From Verpa conica (Eukaryota > Ascomycota > Pezizomycetes > Pezizales > Morchellaceae), in NCBI GenBank assembly GCA_033030425.1, contig JAUFSD010000010.1, forward strand, positions 992,001 through 1,056,000: a DNA stretch of 64,000 nt. Reading direction: 5' to 3'. The number at the start of each line of letters is the position of its first letter. The stretch's first letter is position 1. This document shows, one piece after another, positions 46,158-57,787 of the stretch. Both the position numbers and the translations under genes were made by a program. The notes beneath the pieces were generated by a model that ran no database searches, was not told the DNA's origin, and worked only from the letters and a program-made list of their open reading frames with translations.

Positions 46158-48297
46158 TACATAGCCACAGAGGGCAAAAGAGCATGGGTGACTCGAGCTG
46201 AGTGGGATGATATGAATCACTGTGAAGCACTCGATCTTGGCGTAGTGAGTCTACAGAACATTCGACCGCCCCCTTCTTTTGTTTTCCTCAATGAAAATTC
46301 GACTATAGGTGGGTGGCCTATTTATCGAATGTTGTTTAATACGACTTGCTTCTTGAGGTATTGAATAATATGTTCCCTCAGTTAGCTACACCCCTACCCG
46401 TTCTCGACTTAGAAAAGGGGACGAGCTCCTGTTGAATTATCGGCCCATATGACGCCGGTAACGTCTGTATATACCTACGTGTGGTATGGTTCGTCCCTCT
46501 CCCCCTTTCCCGCAAACGCCGCCGACTCATGCGCGGTCTTCAATGGTCCGAGAAGTCGCCCGAACGACGGACGGGCCCTTCTCCTTTCCGACGCCGCGAC
46601 CCTACTCTTACTTATTACCCGGTACTCGGTGTTTCTAGGAACTTCCTAATAAGACTTACGCTGCATTGCATAAATAGTATAAGTTAAATAAGTTAAATAA
46701 TAACGATCTACTACGCGTAAGTCCATGTACCTACTCCTGATTGACATTAAGGTACGTATGTACAGAAAGTACCTCGGGTCAATGGGAATTTCTAAGACGC
46801 GTACGCCTTCTTGGCACCTATATACCTGATGCGAACCTCCAATATATAGTAGATAGGATACATAGCATAAATATACGTAGTGGGGAGATCGCAGCAATCT
46901 ACCGTGGTTATCACTCTAAGCGAAAGCTTTCAAAAGTCGTGACTTCGGTCCGGACCCCGTGGAGTACGTACACCCCGCGTCCCACACGAAATCAAGAAAA
47001 AAAAACGAAACGAATATAGGAGATGGCCGCTCCCCGGTATCGCTGTAGGCTCCGGTGCTGCGCTGGTGCTGGTTTATGTTTGCTTATTCCTGACTTTACA
47101 AGAAGGGGTTATATAATTTTGTGCGTTACGCCTATAGATGAAAGGGGAGAAACAGTCCTCAACATTCCACCCCACCATTAATTTTTTTTTCAATGCAAGG
47201 GGCGGGGCTTTGCATCCACGATTACTTTAAACACCGTAGCCGGCGGGAGCCAGTTGAGCGTGGCTCGGGAAAAATAGGAGTTTCAGGCGATGTAAATAAA
47301 GTTATCAGATCATGCTGGCACGTCCTGTGCCATCCCCTTTCGGCCTGGCGGGGCTGAGGCTAGGCTAGGAAGGATACCCCCGCGGAAAGCCGGAGATTAT
47401 CAACCAAGGCGCAATCTGATACAATCTGATAGGGGAAAAGTAATTCGTGTCTTCAACAGAAATTCCTCGCGATCGTTGAGATGTTTCCCCCTTCCATGGC
47501 GAGGGGGAGGGGGCCTGTAATTGTGGTCATATGTGCATGATTGTGTGGTGAGATCATAGTCAGGGTAGTCCAAGTGTCGTGCTGCATTACCATAAGTAGT
47601 GGGAATCTTGAGTGAGATTACGAAGAAATGAGCAAAAGCTGAGAAATCTTTCCTTGGGTTACCCGTGAGTCAAATAAAGATCCGAGTTGAGCCTCAGGCT
47701 ATAACCAGTCAACTATCACGACAGTGGTTACTTGGCCTTGGGGGGATTGGTGTAAAACAAGCAACTCGAGCCAAGTTTCAGGAGATGTGGTGAAAGGAAT
47801 TAAACGAAAAAAAAAAGGGGGGAGGTGTTCCCCATCGGTTTCTAGGTTGATAAGCTCGGTAGACTTTTCTTGCCCTGATTGTGGAGGTGGCAACAACAAG
47901 TGGATCAGCACTAGAATAAAGGGCCACTCGTAGCCCCTCAACAGAGTCCGAATCTTAAACCGGTGTGACAAATAAAGTCTTTTTCTTCTCATCCTCCTCC
48001 TCACCCTCCTCCTCACCCACTGTCTTCACCATCTCTCTTCGATACACCTATAATCCATATAACTGGTAGCCAAGTACCTGCGTCCCTGCCTATCGCTTAT
48101 TCACTACTACAACTATACTCTCACATTGCAGCACTCTTTGGCTACGTTCTCAGTATATTTCAAATAGCAGTGTCTATAATCGGAAGACCCGAGATCTTTA
48201 AGCTGTGTTATAGTAATGAGTGAGCCTCTTCTTCATTATTCTGCCTAGAACAAAATTTCTTGAGTGTGAATTTGCATTAGTTACTTTTCGATCGAAC
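46158..48297. other. Intergenic, no gene
   Basis: Short frames only. Contains a polypurine stretch (~47,809-47,826) and pyrimidine-rich CTCCTCCTCACC repeats (~47,992-48,015) upstream of the FAD oxidoreductase. Confidence 0.5.
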
Positions 48298-50341
48298 ATG
48301 ACTAATTCCTCCCCCACTAAACTAGCCGACGTACTCTCTCCCCAAGTTTCCCATCAACATATCCACCTTCCCACCTCACCCTCGCTCACCAGACCTTCAA
48401 TGGCAAATCACTCAATATTATCAAACGGCTCTGTATCTACTGTCCAGAAATCAATTCCTAGAGAGCCCCACAATCTTCCTACAGCCTCGGTAAATCCTCT
48501 TTTAGACGGGAAGGATACAACGGATGTCCAGGTTGATAACCTCATCAAGAAAATAAAGAGCCCAATTTTAGGAATTGACTTCACACGCTCCTCCAGGCCG
48601 CGGCGAGCATCTACACATTTAGTTTCTGTTGGCGTTGCTAAAGAATCGCATGGTGCCCTAAGCGACTCCTCTGCTACAAATATTGTTCCTGGTGGGTGCT
48701 GCGGGGGTGGTTGTTGTCGCTTGCCGGGAAATCAAATTACTAGCAGGCCTGAATCCCCTTCGTTACCTGCTTTTGCGGTCCCGGATAACAGAGCGTTCAA
48801 GAGCCTCAAGTTGAAACTCGCACCTCTCAATTCGCGAAGCCGGTTATCTGGCACTACCCCACTACCAGTACAGACAATTTCCTTGCAGTCTGTGGTTTTA
48901 GGGACTACTCACGAATCGACCACGTATACTCACCCGCCGACATACGTCACCCCCCACCCTCCATATAGCGTATTCTCGGCCAAGATCGATAGTACTCGTG
49001 AATTGACCAAGTCTGGTGCCGAGAAAAGAACTTACCACTTTGATCTTGACGTTACCGACTATCCTGAAGAGGCTGCTGGCGTTGATTTTCGAGTTGGTGG
49101 TGCGATCGGGATCTGTGCACCGAACAATTTTGACACCGTTGACGAGATCTTTGACATTCTCGGTGTGGAAGCAGCAGATCGGGATGCACCAGTGACACTG
49201 CAGACACAGGGGGGAAGGTGGCCGACTATCTGGGGTCAAGAAGAAGAGAGGTCCTTGACGACTACCAGAAGGGAGCTTTTGACTTGGACAGTCGATATTC
49301 AGTCGTATCCACCAACTAAGAACATTCTCCGTTTAATGGCAGAATATGCAAAAGATGAGAACGAGAAGACGATCCTGCTCTACTTGTGTTCTAAACAGGG
49401 CCAAGCTGCGTTTTGCGAGTGAGTCGCCATAATTTTTTTTGTTACTATTGATCTTTCTTATCAGATCCTCTGATTAACTTACGATTTTCCGCCTAGACTC
49501 CGGACAGGGCCCTATGTGTCGCTGCTGCAACTCCTTAATGCGTTCCCATCTTCAAAGCCAAAATTCGATCATCTAATATGTAACCTTCCAACTTTAATGC
49601 CACGGTTCTATTCATTGTCAAACGATCCTCATGAATCGAAGTTTGAACACCGCCGTATCATAGAGATTGCCGTTTCAGTTCATGAGACCCAAGAGAATTG
49701 GAGAGATGGAAAACGTACTGGTGTTGGCTCTGGCTTCTTTGAGAGATGTGCTAAAAAGATAATTGGTGATGGCGAGACTGAAATCCGTGTACCGATGTTT
49801 CGTGGACTTATGGCGAATCCGTTGGCTAAGGAATTTGTTACTGATGGACCAATGTTATTGATTGGTGCCGGTGTTGGTATTGCACCTTTCAGAGGATTCG
49901 TCCAAAGGAGGCTACAAAGTGCGAATTGTGCAAACAAAGTCTGGTTAGTACTTCCTATCCTGGCGTAGATCTTATGTGTACCATCATCTAATCTATGTAT
50001 TTAGGGTCCTCCAAGGTGTCCGAGACTCTCTTCTCGATGAGCTCTACTCAGGCGAATGGGGTGCCCATGAAGATAAGATTCGGAAGGTCGTTGAATCCCG
50101 GGTCGGCACGGGGCGCTACGTGCAAGAGGAAGTCATTGCACAAGCTGATCTTGTCTGGTTCATTGTCAACTCTCTCGATGGTCGTGTATTCGTGTGTGGT
50201 TCCTCCAAGGGAATGGGCGAGGGCGTCGAAGATGCTCTTATTAAAGTCGTTATGAGCAAGGGTATGCTGTCTGAAGAAGAAGCAAGGGATTTTTGGAAGA
50301 AGAAGAAAGAAGGTGGCCAGTATATTGCTGAGACATGGTAA
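48298..50341 (+). CDS. FAD/NADPH oxidoreductase lacking a flavodoxin domain
   Basis: Three exons join in frame: 48298-49418, 49497-49943 and 50005-50341, giving 634 residues. Residues 1-~220 are Ser/Pro-rich with a cysteine cluster GGCCGGGCCRLPG-like element near ~135 (CCGGGCC). From ~225 it matches the CysJ/P450-reductase-type FAD and NADPH modules: VGGAIGICAPNN, then PRFYSLSNDP (~405, FAD), GAGVGIAPFRGFVQRR (~497, NADPH), DLVWFIVNSLDGRVFVCGSS and a C-terminal YIAETW with the expected terminal aromatic. The FMN-binding flavodoxin half of such reductases is absent, so it probably passes electrons to a separate partner or uses the N-terminal cysteines. The start at 48298 is preferred to 48220 because the extra residues are hydrophobic and lack similarity. 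Substrate unknown. Confidence 0.82.
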
Positions 50342-51376
50342 TCTGGATTGACTCCATACTTGGTGGGTGAGTGTTTTTTAATCTAGAGGGTATTACTTAT
50401 ATGAATTTGTAGATGTGGGACCTTGTTGACTTTTCTTTTCTCTTTGTTTTGTCAATTGCCTTTTTGGTTACTTTTTGAGTCATTTAGCTGTCCCGCTCAT
50501 GATTCGTTATAACACAGTTTTTCTTTTTTTTTGTCATACAGGAGATTACTTGGTTTTTAGATTAGAAGGGGGGTTGGTTGGGTTTTTATGTATTCTATTC
50601 TCTAAAGACGTTTATGCTTCGGAAACTTTATCGCTCTCTTGTTTTGTGTTTTCAAGGGGGTTGTCAATATATAATACACTATCGGGTGTTGATTCTAAAA
50701 AGTTCAAAATATTCATTCTCTTTTCATACATGTAGTGATGTACTCAGGTGTTCATTAAGAAATCGGAATTATTGCAATCGTGAGCGACCTACCAAAACTG
50801 TGTATGCGGTGAAGCAGTAAAAAAAATAGCAATGAAGGGAGTAAAAGTAGTTATAGTGGTAATAACAACCAGATAGAGTTCAACTAGGAACTTTAAGAAA
50901 ATATTACTCTGCCTTATCTAGGTTTGGGGATTATTTCGTAGCAAACTTCACGCGAGTTTTGGTGAGAGCTGGCGTTGCTGTTACAGCTTTTCCGATGTCT
51001 TAATGAACAACTGGGTAAAAGGTTATTTTCTGCGTAGCGCCGTAGGTTCTGGAGCAGTAAGGTTCCGAGAAATCTCGGGGATATCTCCGAAGACCTCCGA
51101 GAGTACTTAGGTTTGTATAATGGCTTCATACAAATGTAAGTACCTAATTTCCGCCGAAAATCCCCGACCTACTGGGGGGTTTTCCTTGGCTAGCTCGGTC
51201 TTTTAAAGGTACTTAGGTTTGTGTGGGACAACCACACAAAGGTAAGTACCAAAATTTCCCCGGGAAAAAGGGTTAGGCAAGCTCCGAGGGGTTAGCACAC
51301 CAGACCCTACGGTGCTGCGCAGCAAATAATGGGGCTGGGTACGAGACTAGATAAAAGGGAGAAATAAGAATAAGTA
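50342..51376. repeat. Intergenic with dispersed repeat R5
   Basis: 51,170-51,350 is the inverted partner of 36,870-37,070. Two short hairpins, AGGTTTGTATAATGGCTTCA-type at 51,108-51,145 and AGGTTTGTGTGGGAC at 51,210-51,245, share the GTACTTAGGTTTGT stem. No gene. Confidence 0.55.
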
Positions 51377-51532
51377 CAGTCGCACCTCGATATGCCGGAT
51401 GTCAAGAATCCAGAAGATTTCGTACGGGATAGCAAATTTATTTTGTAGTAGAGAAAATGTTTTAGTCAGGGATTTCGTACGGGACAGCAAGGGATCCGGC
51501 ATATTGAGATCCGGCATAGCGAGGTACGACTG
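51377..51532. mobile_element. MITE family M5, pogo/Fot1-like ends
   Basis: A 156-bp element whose inverted ends start CAGTCGCACCTCGATATGCC and, from the other side, CAGTCGTACCTCGCTATGCC. It is flanked by TA (51,375-51,376 and 51,533-51,534). The CAGT..ACCTC..TAT end pattern is typical of pogo/Fot1 elements. Confidence 0.85.
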
Positions 51533-52173
51533 TATAGTTAGCTATTTTTAGCAGAAATTTTAGTGTTATTAATTAAGTATACCGGGTGTGTAGGGTAAGT
51601 ACAAAGAACTATCTCCAGTTAGAGAACTCGTCGGCATAGGCCTGCGGTTGGTCTGATAATGCCATGCTAGTCAGCAAAATAGCATATAAGCTTTGAGGCA
51701 CCCAGACTATGCAACACAACCTCTAAGACCTTAATTTGGCTCTAATCTCTACAGTGCCTAATACAATATGATAAAGCTCAAAAAAACTATTAGCTTGGAG
51801 CTAAGGAAAAGCGTAATCCTGTATTTTTTTAGTATTTTTTTTTTTGATTTTTAAGGAAAATAAAATGATCTTGGTACTTCTTTTCTCCATAAAAATTATG
51901 CATATGATGGTAGACACTATCGGGTCCCTCTTGTGGCGCCCGCATATTTCCCTCCTATGGGAATTGAGTTCTCGGTATTAAAGCACACAACCAAGTACTT
52001 AGGTGTTTAGAATGAGACTGCAACCATATAGCCTTGCCAAAGCAATCATATAACAATAGCAAAGTTGTGTAGGTTCACTAGAATAATTAATTTTGTTGTT
52101 TTATATAATTATTTATGTGGCTGTGGCTGTGGTTCTCTTATGGGTTAAGTTTTGTATGTTGCATAGTCTCAAC
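51533..52173. other. AT-rich spacer, no gene
   Basis: No coding sequence or repeat could be supported between MITE M5 and the hAT end. Confidence 0.45.
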
Positions 52174-52440
52174 CAGCGGTGCCAGCCGTCAGGTCTGACT
52201 GCGGTTGACTGTAGGCAGTACTGCCAAGCCAGTCCTGTCCAAAAACTAGAAGGACTGCAGTAGACTGTAGTCGACTGCAGTTTTCCAGCCAAGCCAGTCC
52301 ATCCAACAAGTGGACGGACGGACGGACTATCTATAAATAGCCTGATACACATAACCAGAGTAAAAATATTTTACACATCTTCTAATTCTTTTATAAATTA
52401 CTTGGAGAATTCCAAGGTTTAAACTACATTATTCATTACG
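52174..52440 (+). repeat. hAT left terminal region
   Basis: Begins CAGCGGTGCCAGCCGTCAGG and carries repeated GACTGCAGT/GTCGACTGCAG and CCAAGCCAGTCC motifs, then TATAAATAGCC ~110 bp before the transposase start. Similar ends occur at 41,535. Confidence 0.6.
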
Positions 52441-53234
52441 ATGGAAAACCAAATTGACTCTACATTGCTTTCACGCAGTACTTCTTTTAATGGAGAAGAT
52501 TCTATTTCTACACTATCCCAGGCGTCTTCGGCTTTTGGAACCCCAATACCCGAACTTTCACTCAGACGAAGTTTATCACTTGGTCAATTCCAAACTCCAC
52601 CAATATTTTTACCTAAACCTAAAGAAAGAACAAGTTGGGTATGGAAACATGGTACTTTATTTCAAGGGCCAAATAGAAATGGTATATTGAAAGATCGGTG
52701 GCGTTGTAATTTATGTATGAAATTCTTCTATAATAGTAGTTTAGATTTCTTTAAATTGTATACTAATTTGATATATTTAGGTCCAAATATTGAAACTGCT
52801 GCCAATTTTGCCGATTCAACTACAAAAAATGCAATTAATCACTTAGTAAAGCTTCATAACTTCTATCAGAATGGAGATGCTAGAGATTTACCGGCTGAAT
52901 CTAGTAGCGCTGATACTTCTAATACATTGCATAGCCACCCACAAATCACTTCAGTAAAAGCACCTTTACTCCTCTTTAATAGCGATGTTTTTAAACAGCT
53001 CTTTATACGATGGATTATTACAAATAATATACCATTTCTTCAAGCTGTATCACCAGCCCTACGTTTTCTTTTAATGTATCTTTGTGCAGTGGTATGTATT
53101 GATCTATATGGAATTAAAATATATATACTAAATAAGAGATAACAAGCTACATTTGTTGACGTCGGAAAAGCTTTACCTACCTCACAGTCAACAGTTAGCA
53201 GTTGGATATTTGATTCCTTCACCGAGAATTGTGT
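52441..53234 (+). pseudogene. Truncated hAT-superfamily transposase
   Basis: Open from ATG 52441 to a stop at 53142. A BED-like zinc-finger region comes first (SWVWKHGTLFQGPNRNG, RWRCNLC, AINHLVKLHNF), then the hAT-typical LFIRWIITNNIPFLQAVSPA. Beyond the stop, 53,149-53,230 keeps similarity in another frame (LPTSQSTVSSWIFDSF), separated by intron-like GTATGT...AACAAG whose phase does not fit. The catalytic DDE region and dimerisation domain are missing because an LTR fragment begins at 53,235. It is therefore an inactive remnant. Confidence 0.75.
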
Positions 53235-53342
53235 TGTAAAAACCGATCACCTATTGGGGAACAGCAGGCGATAATCACAAGGCAAGGCTAGTATTGAGAG
53301 ACTAGGAACTCAGGGACGAGGTAGGTATGGTATTGTATGCAA
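53235..53342 (-). mobile_element. Family 2 LTR fragment, inverted
   Basis: It is the reverse complement of the last ~108 bp of the solo LTR at 40,843-41,203, from TGTAAAAACCGATCACC to TATTGTATGCAAG. It stops abruptly at the LINE tail; the rest is presumably beyond the LINE, outside this window. Confidence 0.85.
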
Positions 53343-53541
53343 GTAGTAGTAGTAGTAGTAGTAGTTTTTATTTCCTATCTAGGCCCTCGGCCCACTAAGT
53401 CAGTCGCTTAAGCGACCGCCTACAAAACACGTCCCCGATAAAATACAGTAACATTTAGAACAAAAGAAAGGTAAAGAAAAGAAAGTCCCAAGTCGCGTTC
53501 TTTCCCGCCTGCAAACAAAAGAAAAGCTTCCTCCGCGCAGG
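53343..53541 (-). mobile_element. LINE 3' end with (TAC)n tail
   Basis: On the minus strand this is the 3' untranslated end of the LINE, ending in about eight TAC repeats (plus strand GTAGTAGTAG from 53,343). Simple-repeat tails are usual for target-primed non-LTR elements. Confidence 0.75.
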
Positions 53542-56500
53542 TCACCTCCTTTTTCCTATTTTCCTGGTATTGAGTTCTGTTTCGAGCATGAACCGAATAA
53601 GGAGGTAACAATTGTCGTCGTTAACTAACTGATCCCACGAGTGAGTGGGGTAGTGCTCGTCGATCATGGATTTTCTCTGTTGATGGTAGCGGTGGCAGTC
53701 GAGTATAATGTGCCTACTCGATTGGTCGTCGCCGCAGACGCACTTTGGGGTTGGGTTAGAGTAGGATGGGTCCAAATGAGTAACTGAGTTTCTAATTCTC
53801 CACATTATGCCTGCCGTTCGTCTGTTGACTGTTGCCAGGTGTGGAGTAGGGGTGGGGTGTGAGAGTCCTTTATGTCTGATTTGGTGAGGTAGGCCTTTCA
53901 GCCAGGTGAGGGAAACCGTGGGTTTGCTGCAAAGAAGTTGCAAGCCGTCTCGAGCCAGTTTATCTGCCAGGTCGTTGCCTTTAAGGCCCACGTGGGAGGG
54001 CGTCCATCTCGCGCTTACTGGACAGCCTTTGTGTTGTAGTTTTTGAATGGATGCTAAGGAGCTTTGAACTGCCGCCGTTGCGGGGGCTGGGGCCCCTCCC
54101 AGGCGTTTTATGGCCAGTTGATTATCCACGCATAGCCAAATGGGTGTATTGGTAATGTTAATGGTTAAGAGGTGATTGAGTGCTAGGGATATTGCTTCTA
54201 GTTCCCCGTCCAGAATGTCTGCAAAGCGCCCTAGATTGGCGTTGCCCTTGTTTTGTATGGTGCCGTTCGCGATGGAGACTCAGGCTGAACTGACCGAGTC
54301 TTCCCTTGATCCATCGGTGTAGACTCTGTAGGCTTCCGGGTAATCGGTGACCCACTTTTGGTGTTGTAGGCTTTCTGTTTCTTTGTCCGTTGTTGCGATG
54401 TGTATGTGGGTGTAAGGGAGCCAGGGGGCGGACACGTCCCTGGGGTCTTCGATTGGGAGTTGGTGAGTTGCCGTTTGGAGGAGATGTGCTATTCTTTCCA
54501 GGCCGAAGCCTATGCTCTTGGTGGGTTTGCTGAGAAGCTCGACCAGTTCTCGCTTGATGTTGTTGGAGTCGGGGCTAAGGAGTGTCCTTACCCCGTAGCC
54601 GATCGATTTAGAGTCGAGTAGATTTTCTATCGTGGGGAGTCCCGCTTTGCTTAGTACTGCTTTGGTGGTTGTGCGAACGGGGAGACTAGTAATGAGGCGG
54701 GCCGCTCTGAGGTAGGCCGGTTTAATTCTTCTAACGATGTGGTCTGCTCCTGTCCACCACAGTTCTGAACCCCAAAGCACTGCTGGGATTGGAAGGGATT
54801 GGACTAGTCCGTGAATTATTAGCGGGGTAATATTTTGATTCCTGGAAAAGCTTCGAATCATGGCCGTAATGGTGATGGCTCTGGAGGCCGCTTTGCTGGT
54901 TTGTTCCCTGAAGGTGCATTTCTGATCGATGTGGACCCCCAGAATCTTGATCACTTCCTTAGGGGTGATGGGCGCATGGTATAGTGGGACCGTCGCGGTA
55001 GGCGGTGTGCTCTTGCTGGTGGTGGGCAGCATGTAAAGTAGGTCGGCTTTATCCGGCGAGAATTCCAGTCCTAATGTGTTTGCTCTTTCCTCTTTGACGG
55101 CCATTCTGTCTTTGAGTCTTTGGCTAATGATGTGTTGCGTGGTGCCTCCTTGTAGCATGGTGTCATCGTCCATGTAGACCGTGCCTTTCTCATTGAGTGA
55201 CATCCTGGTTGGTAGCAGCGCGTCCGCGTAGATCATGTAGAGGACTGGCGATAGCGGGGAGCCCTGTGGGACCCCTGAGCTGTAGGGAAGGGGTGGTGAC
55301 ACTTCTCCGTCAAAGGCAAAGTGAATAACCCGGTTGGTGTTAAAGCTGTTAATCCACCTGCAGATGTAGGAGGGGAATTTTTTTTCCTTCATGATTTGAA
55401 TCAGGGTTGGGTGGACCACCGAATTGAATGCTCCTTTGACATCGTTGGCCAGAATGGCGGGCCTAACTGGCTCCCTTCCTACGTCCTTTTTGGCTCGCAG
55501 CCACTTCTGCGCTGGTGTCATGATGGTCATTAGGGCGTCCATGCTGGAGCGGCCTGGTCTTGCCCCCATTTGTTGGTCGGATAGCCCTCCGCACTGGGTG
55601 CTGTACTTGTCTAGTCTGGCCGCGACTATGGACTCCAGAAGCTTGCTTATGCACGGTAGGAGGGAGATGGGTCGGTACGATTTCAGGTCATGTGTGTCCG
55701 TTCTTTTTGCCTTAATAATGGGTACGCACTTGGCCGCCTTCCACTGTTCGGGGTGGATGCCGTGCCAGAGAAGCTGGGAGTAGAGTGTGGGGAGAAGGCC
55801 AGGGCTGGCCTGCTGTATATGAACTATAACTGGCCATCCTATGCCGTCTATGCCTGGGGCCGTCTTGGTATCTCGTTTGAGTGCGATTTCTACTTCCTCG
55901 ATGGTAACTGCCTCATAATGGTCACTTATGTTCTTAGAGGGGGGGGCTAAAAAGCCGGGGGGGAGTGGAGTCGGGGGGCGTCCATTATGGGGGAAGAACG
56001 TTTCGTTAAGAAGACGGACTTTACCCCCAAATGTGCTTTCACCTTGTATGTCTGGTATGCTGGTTGGGCTCCTACTGCTCTTAAAAGCCTTCCAGACTGC
56101 TCTGCTGTCGCGCCTATTTAATTCTTGTGCAAGGAAGTCTTTTCGGGCGTACCTGACTCCCTTCTTCCAGTCGTTCTGGGCCTTGTTTCTGTGCTTCTTG
56201 TGTTCCTCTGTGGGGTTGTTTCTGTATGTCCTGGTTGCTGTCCTGGCTATGCCTTTCAGGCTGTCCAAATGTGCTGACCACCATGGGTGGCCTCCCCTTC
56301 CAGCTTTCCTGAAGGGGACTGTCTGGTTGATTGTGGTGTTGATGTTGTCGAGAATGATGCCCGTGCTGTGGGCTGTATCTGCGGCCGTGCTCCACTTCAG
56401 GTGGGTGGGGTCAATGGCCCTGATTTTAAGTGCAAAGCCCGTCCAGTCTGCCTTGTTCCAGGCTCTTCTGGGGGCGATTTTTTGGGGTTCCAGGTGCCAG

Positions 56501-57093
56501 AGTGTTTGGGTAAGGGCGTGGTCGGATCCGTGTGATGCGTCCGAGTCCGTGGTCCACTCCTGGACTAGCGAATTTGGCACATTTCTTGAGCAGGTCAGGT
56601 CAATAATGCTCGGCATGTTTCCGTTTCGGGGGTAGTGTGTGTATTCGGGTTCGTTGTGCAGCTGAAAGCCTTCCTCCGTGAGCCAGTCTACTATGGCGTC
56701 TGCTGACGAGTCGTTCCGGATGGTCGCTGGGTGGAGCGGGGTTTTGTGGCTGTACCACCACTCGTGGTGACAGTTAAAATTGCCTGTGATAAAGCAATTT
56801 TCCCTGGGTTGGAGTTTGGGTAGTATATTTTTTAGGTGTAGGGACCTTCCTGGGGAGTAAAGGTTGTAGAGTTCGACGCGGGCTCCCCTAATAATGACTG
56901 TAACACCCAGGAAGCAATTGCCTATTTTCATAGAAATGCTGGGTAGGAGGCCCCAGTCTTGCCTGACATAGGTAACGCACTTGGGATTTAATGACGGAAA
57001 AAACATATCAAAGCCGTGTAGGGTGGGTGGGGTCCCAGTCTCTGAGATCCATGGTTCTTGAAGGGACAAAAGAAAAACATTTTTTTGGGTACT
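53542..57093 (-). pseudogene. LINE ORF2 (APE endonuclease, RT, RNase H), 3' segment
   Basis: From 57,093 downward the frame encodes endonuclease motifs (LQEPWISETG, ITGNFNCHHEWW, SDHALTQ), then reverse transcriptase with GVPQGSPLSPVLYMIYADAL and YMDDDTML. RNase H follows (YTDGSRED, DNQLAIKRLGG, WTPSHVGLKGNDLADKLARD), then a terminal Cys/His motif (CVCGDDQSSRHIILDC). This layout fits the fungal Tad1 clade. One in-frame TGA at 54,282-54,280, probably a former Trp codon in RNase H, splits an otherwise open frame that ends at 53,542. The 5' ~90 bp of ORF2 lie at 63,606-63,695, beyond the inserted chromovirus. Minus-strand frames running past 57,093 to 57,282 are read-through of the LTR antisense strand. 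Confidence 0.88.
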
Positions 57094-57745
57094 TGTCGCG
57101 GGCAGCTCCGAGGATACCAACGCCACCGTCGCACGAAACAAGACCAAAACCGGACCACACCCCAGTAAGAGAGTCACCTTCGACCTCGCCCCCACTCGGC
57201 GATCGAGTCGATTGAATGCGCGCATTGTGAGCAATTTAACGGAAAGGGAATAATGGGCGCAGGAAGGCTCGTATCCGCGCACGCGAGGTTGATGGGGGTT
57301 TGTGTCTTTGGCAATAAGGTTCTCCGGGCCGACGGCCCCTCGTGGTAGTTTCGGAATTTACGTAACGTTATCGTATGACCCCAGGAGCTCTTTGTACACT
57401 TTGTATGCGGTTTGTATGGGAAAGATACCTTTCTGTTGGATATGACATATCCAACAGAAACAGTGGGGGAAATTTAGTTTAGAGTGGAAAAAGTTTTCTT
57501 TGGCGTTAAGGTTATTTTGGAAGCAGAGAAGAAAGGAAAAAAGGGGGGAGCATATAAGGAGGGGCCTCGCCCCGAGGATTTTCTTAGGCACGCAACGTCT
57601 TGTTTATATTGTCTAGTAAAGAAATATTACAGAGTTTTTCACTTGTAATATCTTTTGCCATAACACCGTTCATTGTCGCCGTCTTAGTCGCTGTCACCGT
57701 CCCGTTGCCTAGGCTTTACCATACCATCCCAACCGCCCCGCCACA
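57094..57745 (+). repeat. Chromovirus 5' LTR
   Basis: 652 bp. TATA-like GCATATAAGG at ~57,550 with a predicted RNA start ~57,588. Its first ~150 bp equal the end of pol, because the coding region of this family runs into the LTR. Confidence 0.92.
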
Positions 57746-57756
57746 CTACGTTGCGT
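57590..57756 (+). promoter_or_regulatory. Candidate self-primer and primer-binding site
   Basis: ACGCAACGT at 57,590-57,598, just after the predicted RNA start, is perfectly complementary to ACGTTGCGT at 57,748-57,756, two bases after the LTR end. No tRNA-like TGG primer site is seen there. Tf1-type retrotransposons prime minus-strand DNA with their own RNA 5' end in exactly this arrangement. The function is inference. Confidence 0.6.
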
Positions 57757-57787
57757 CCCTTCAAGCCTACCCAACAACACTGTACCA

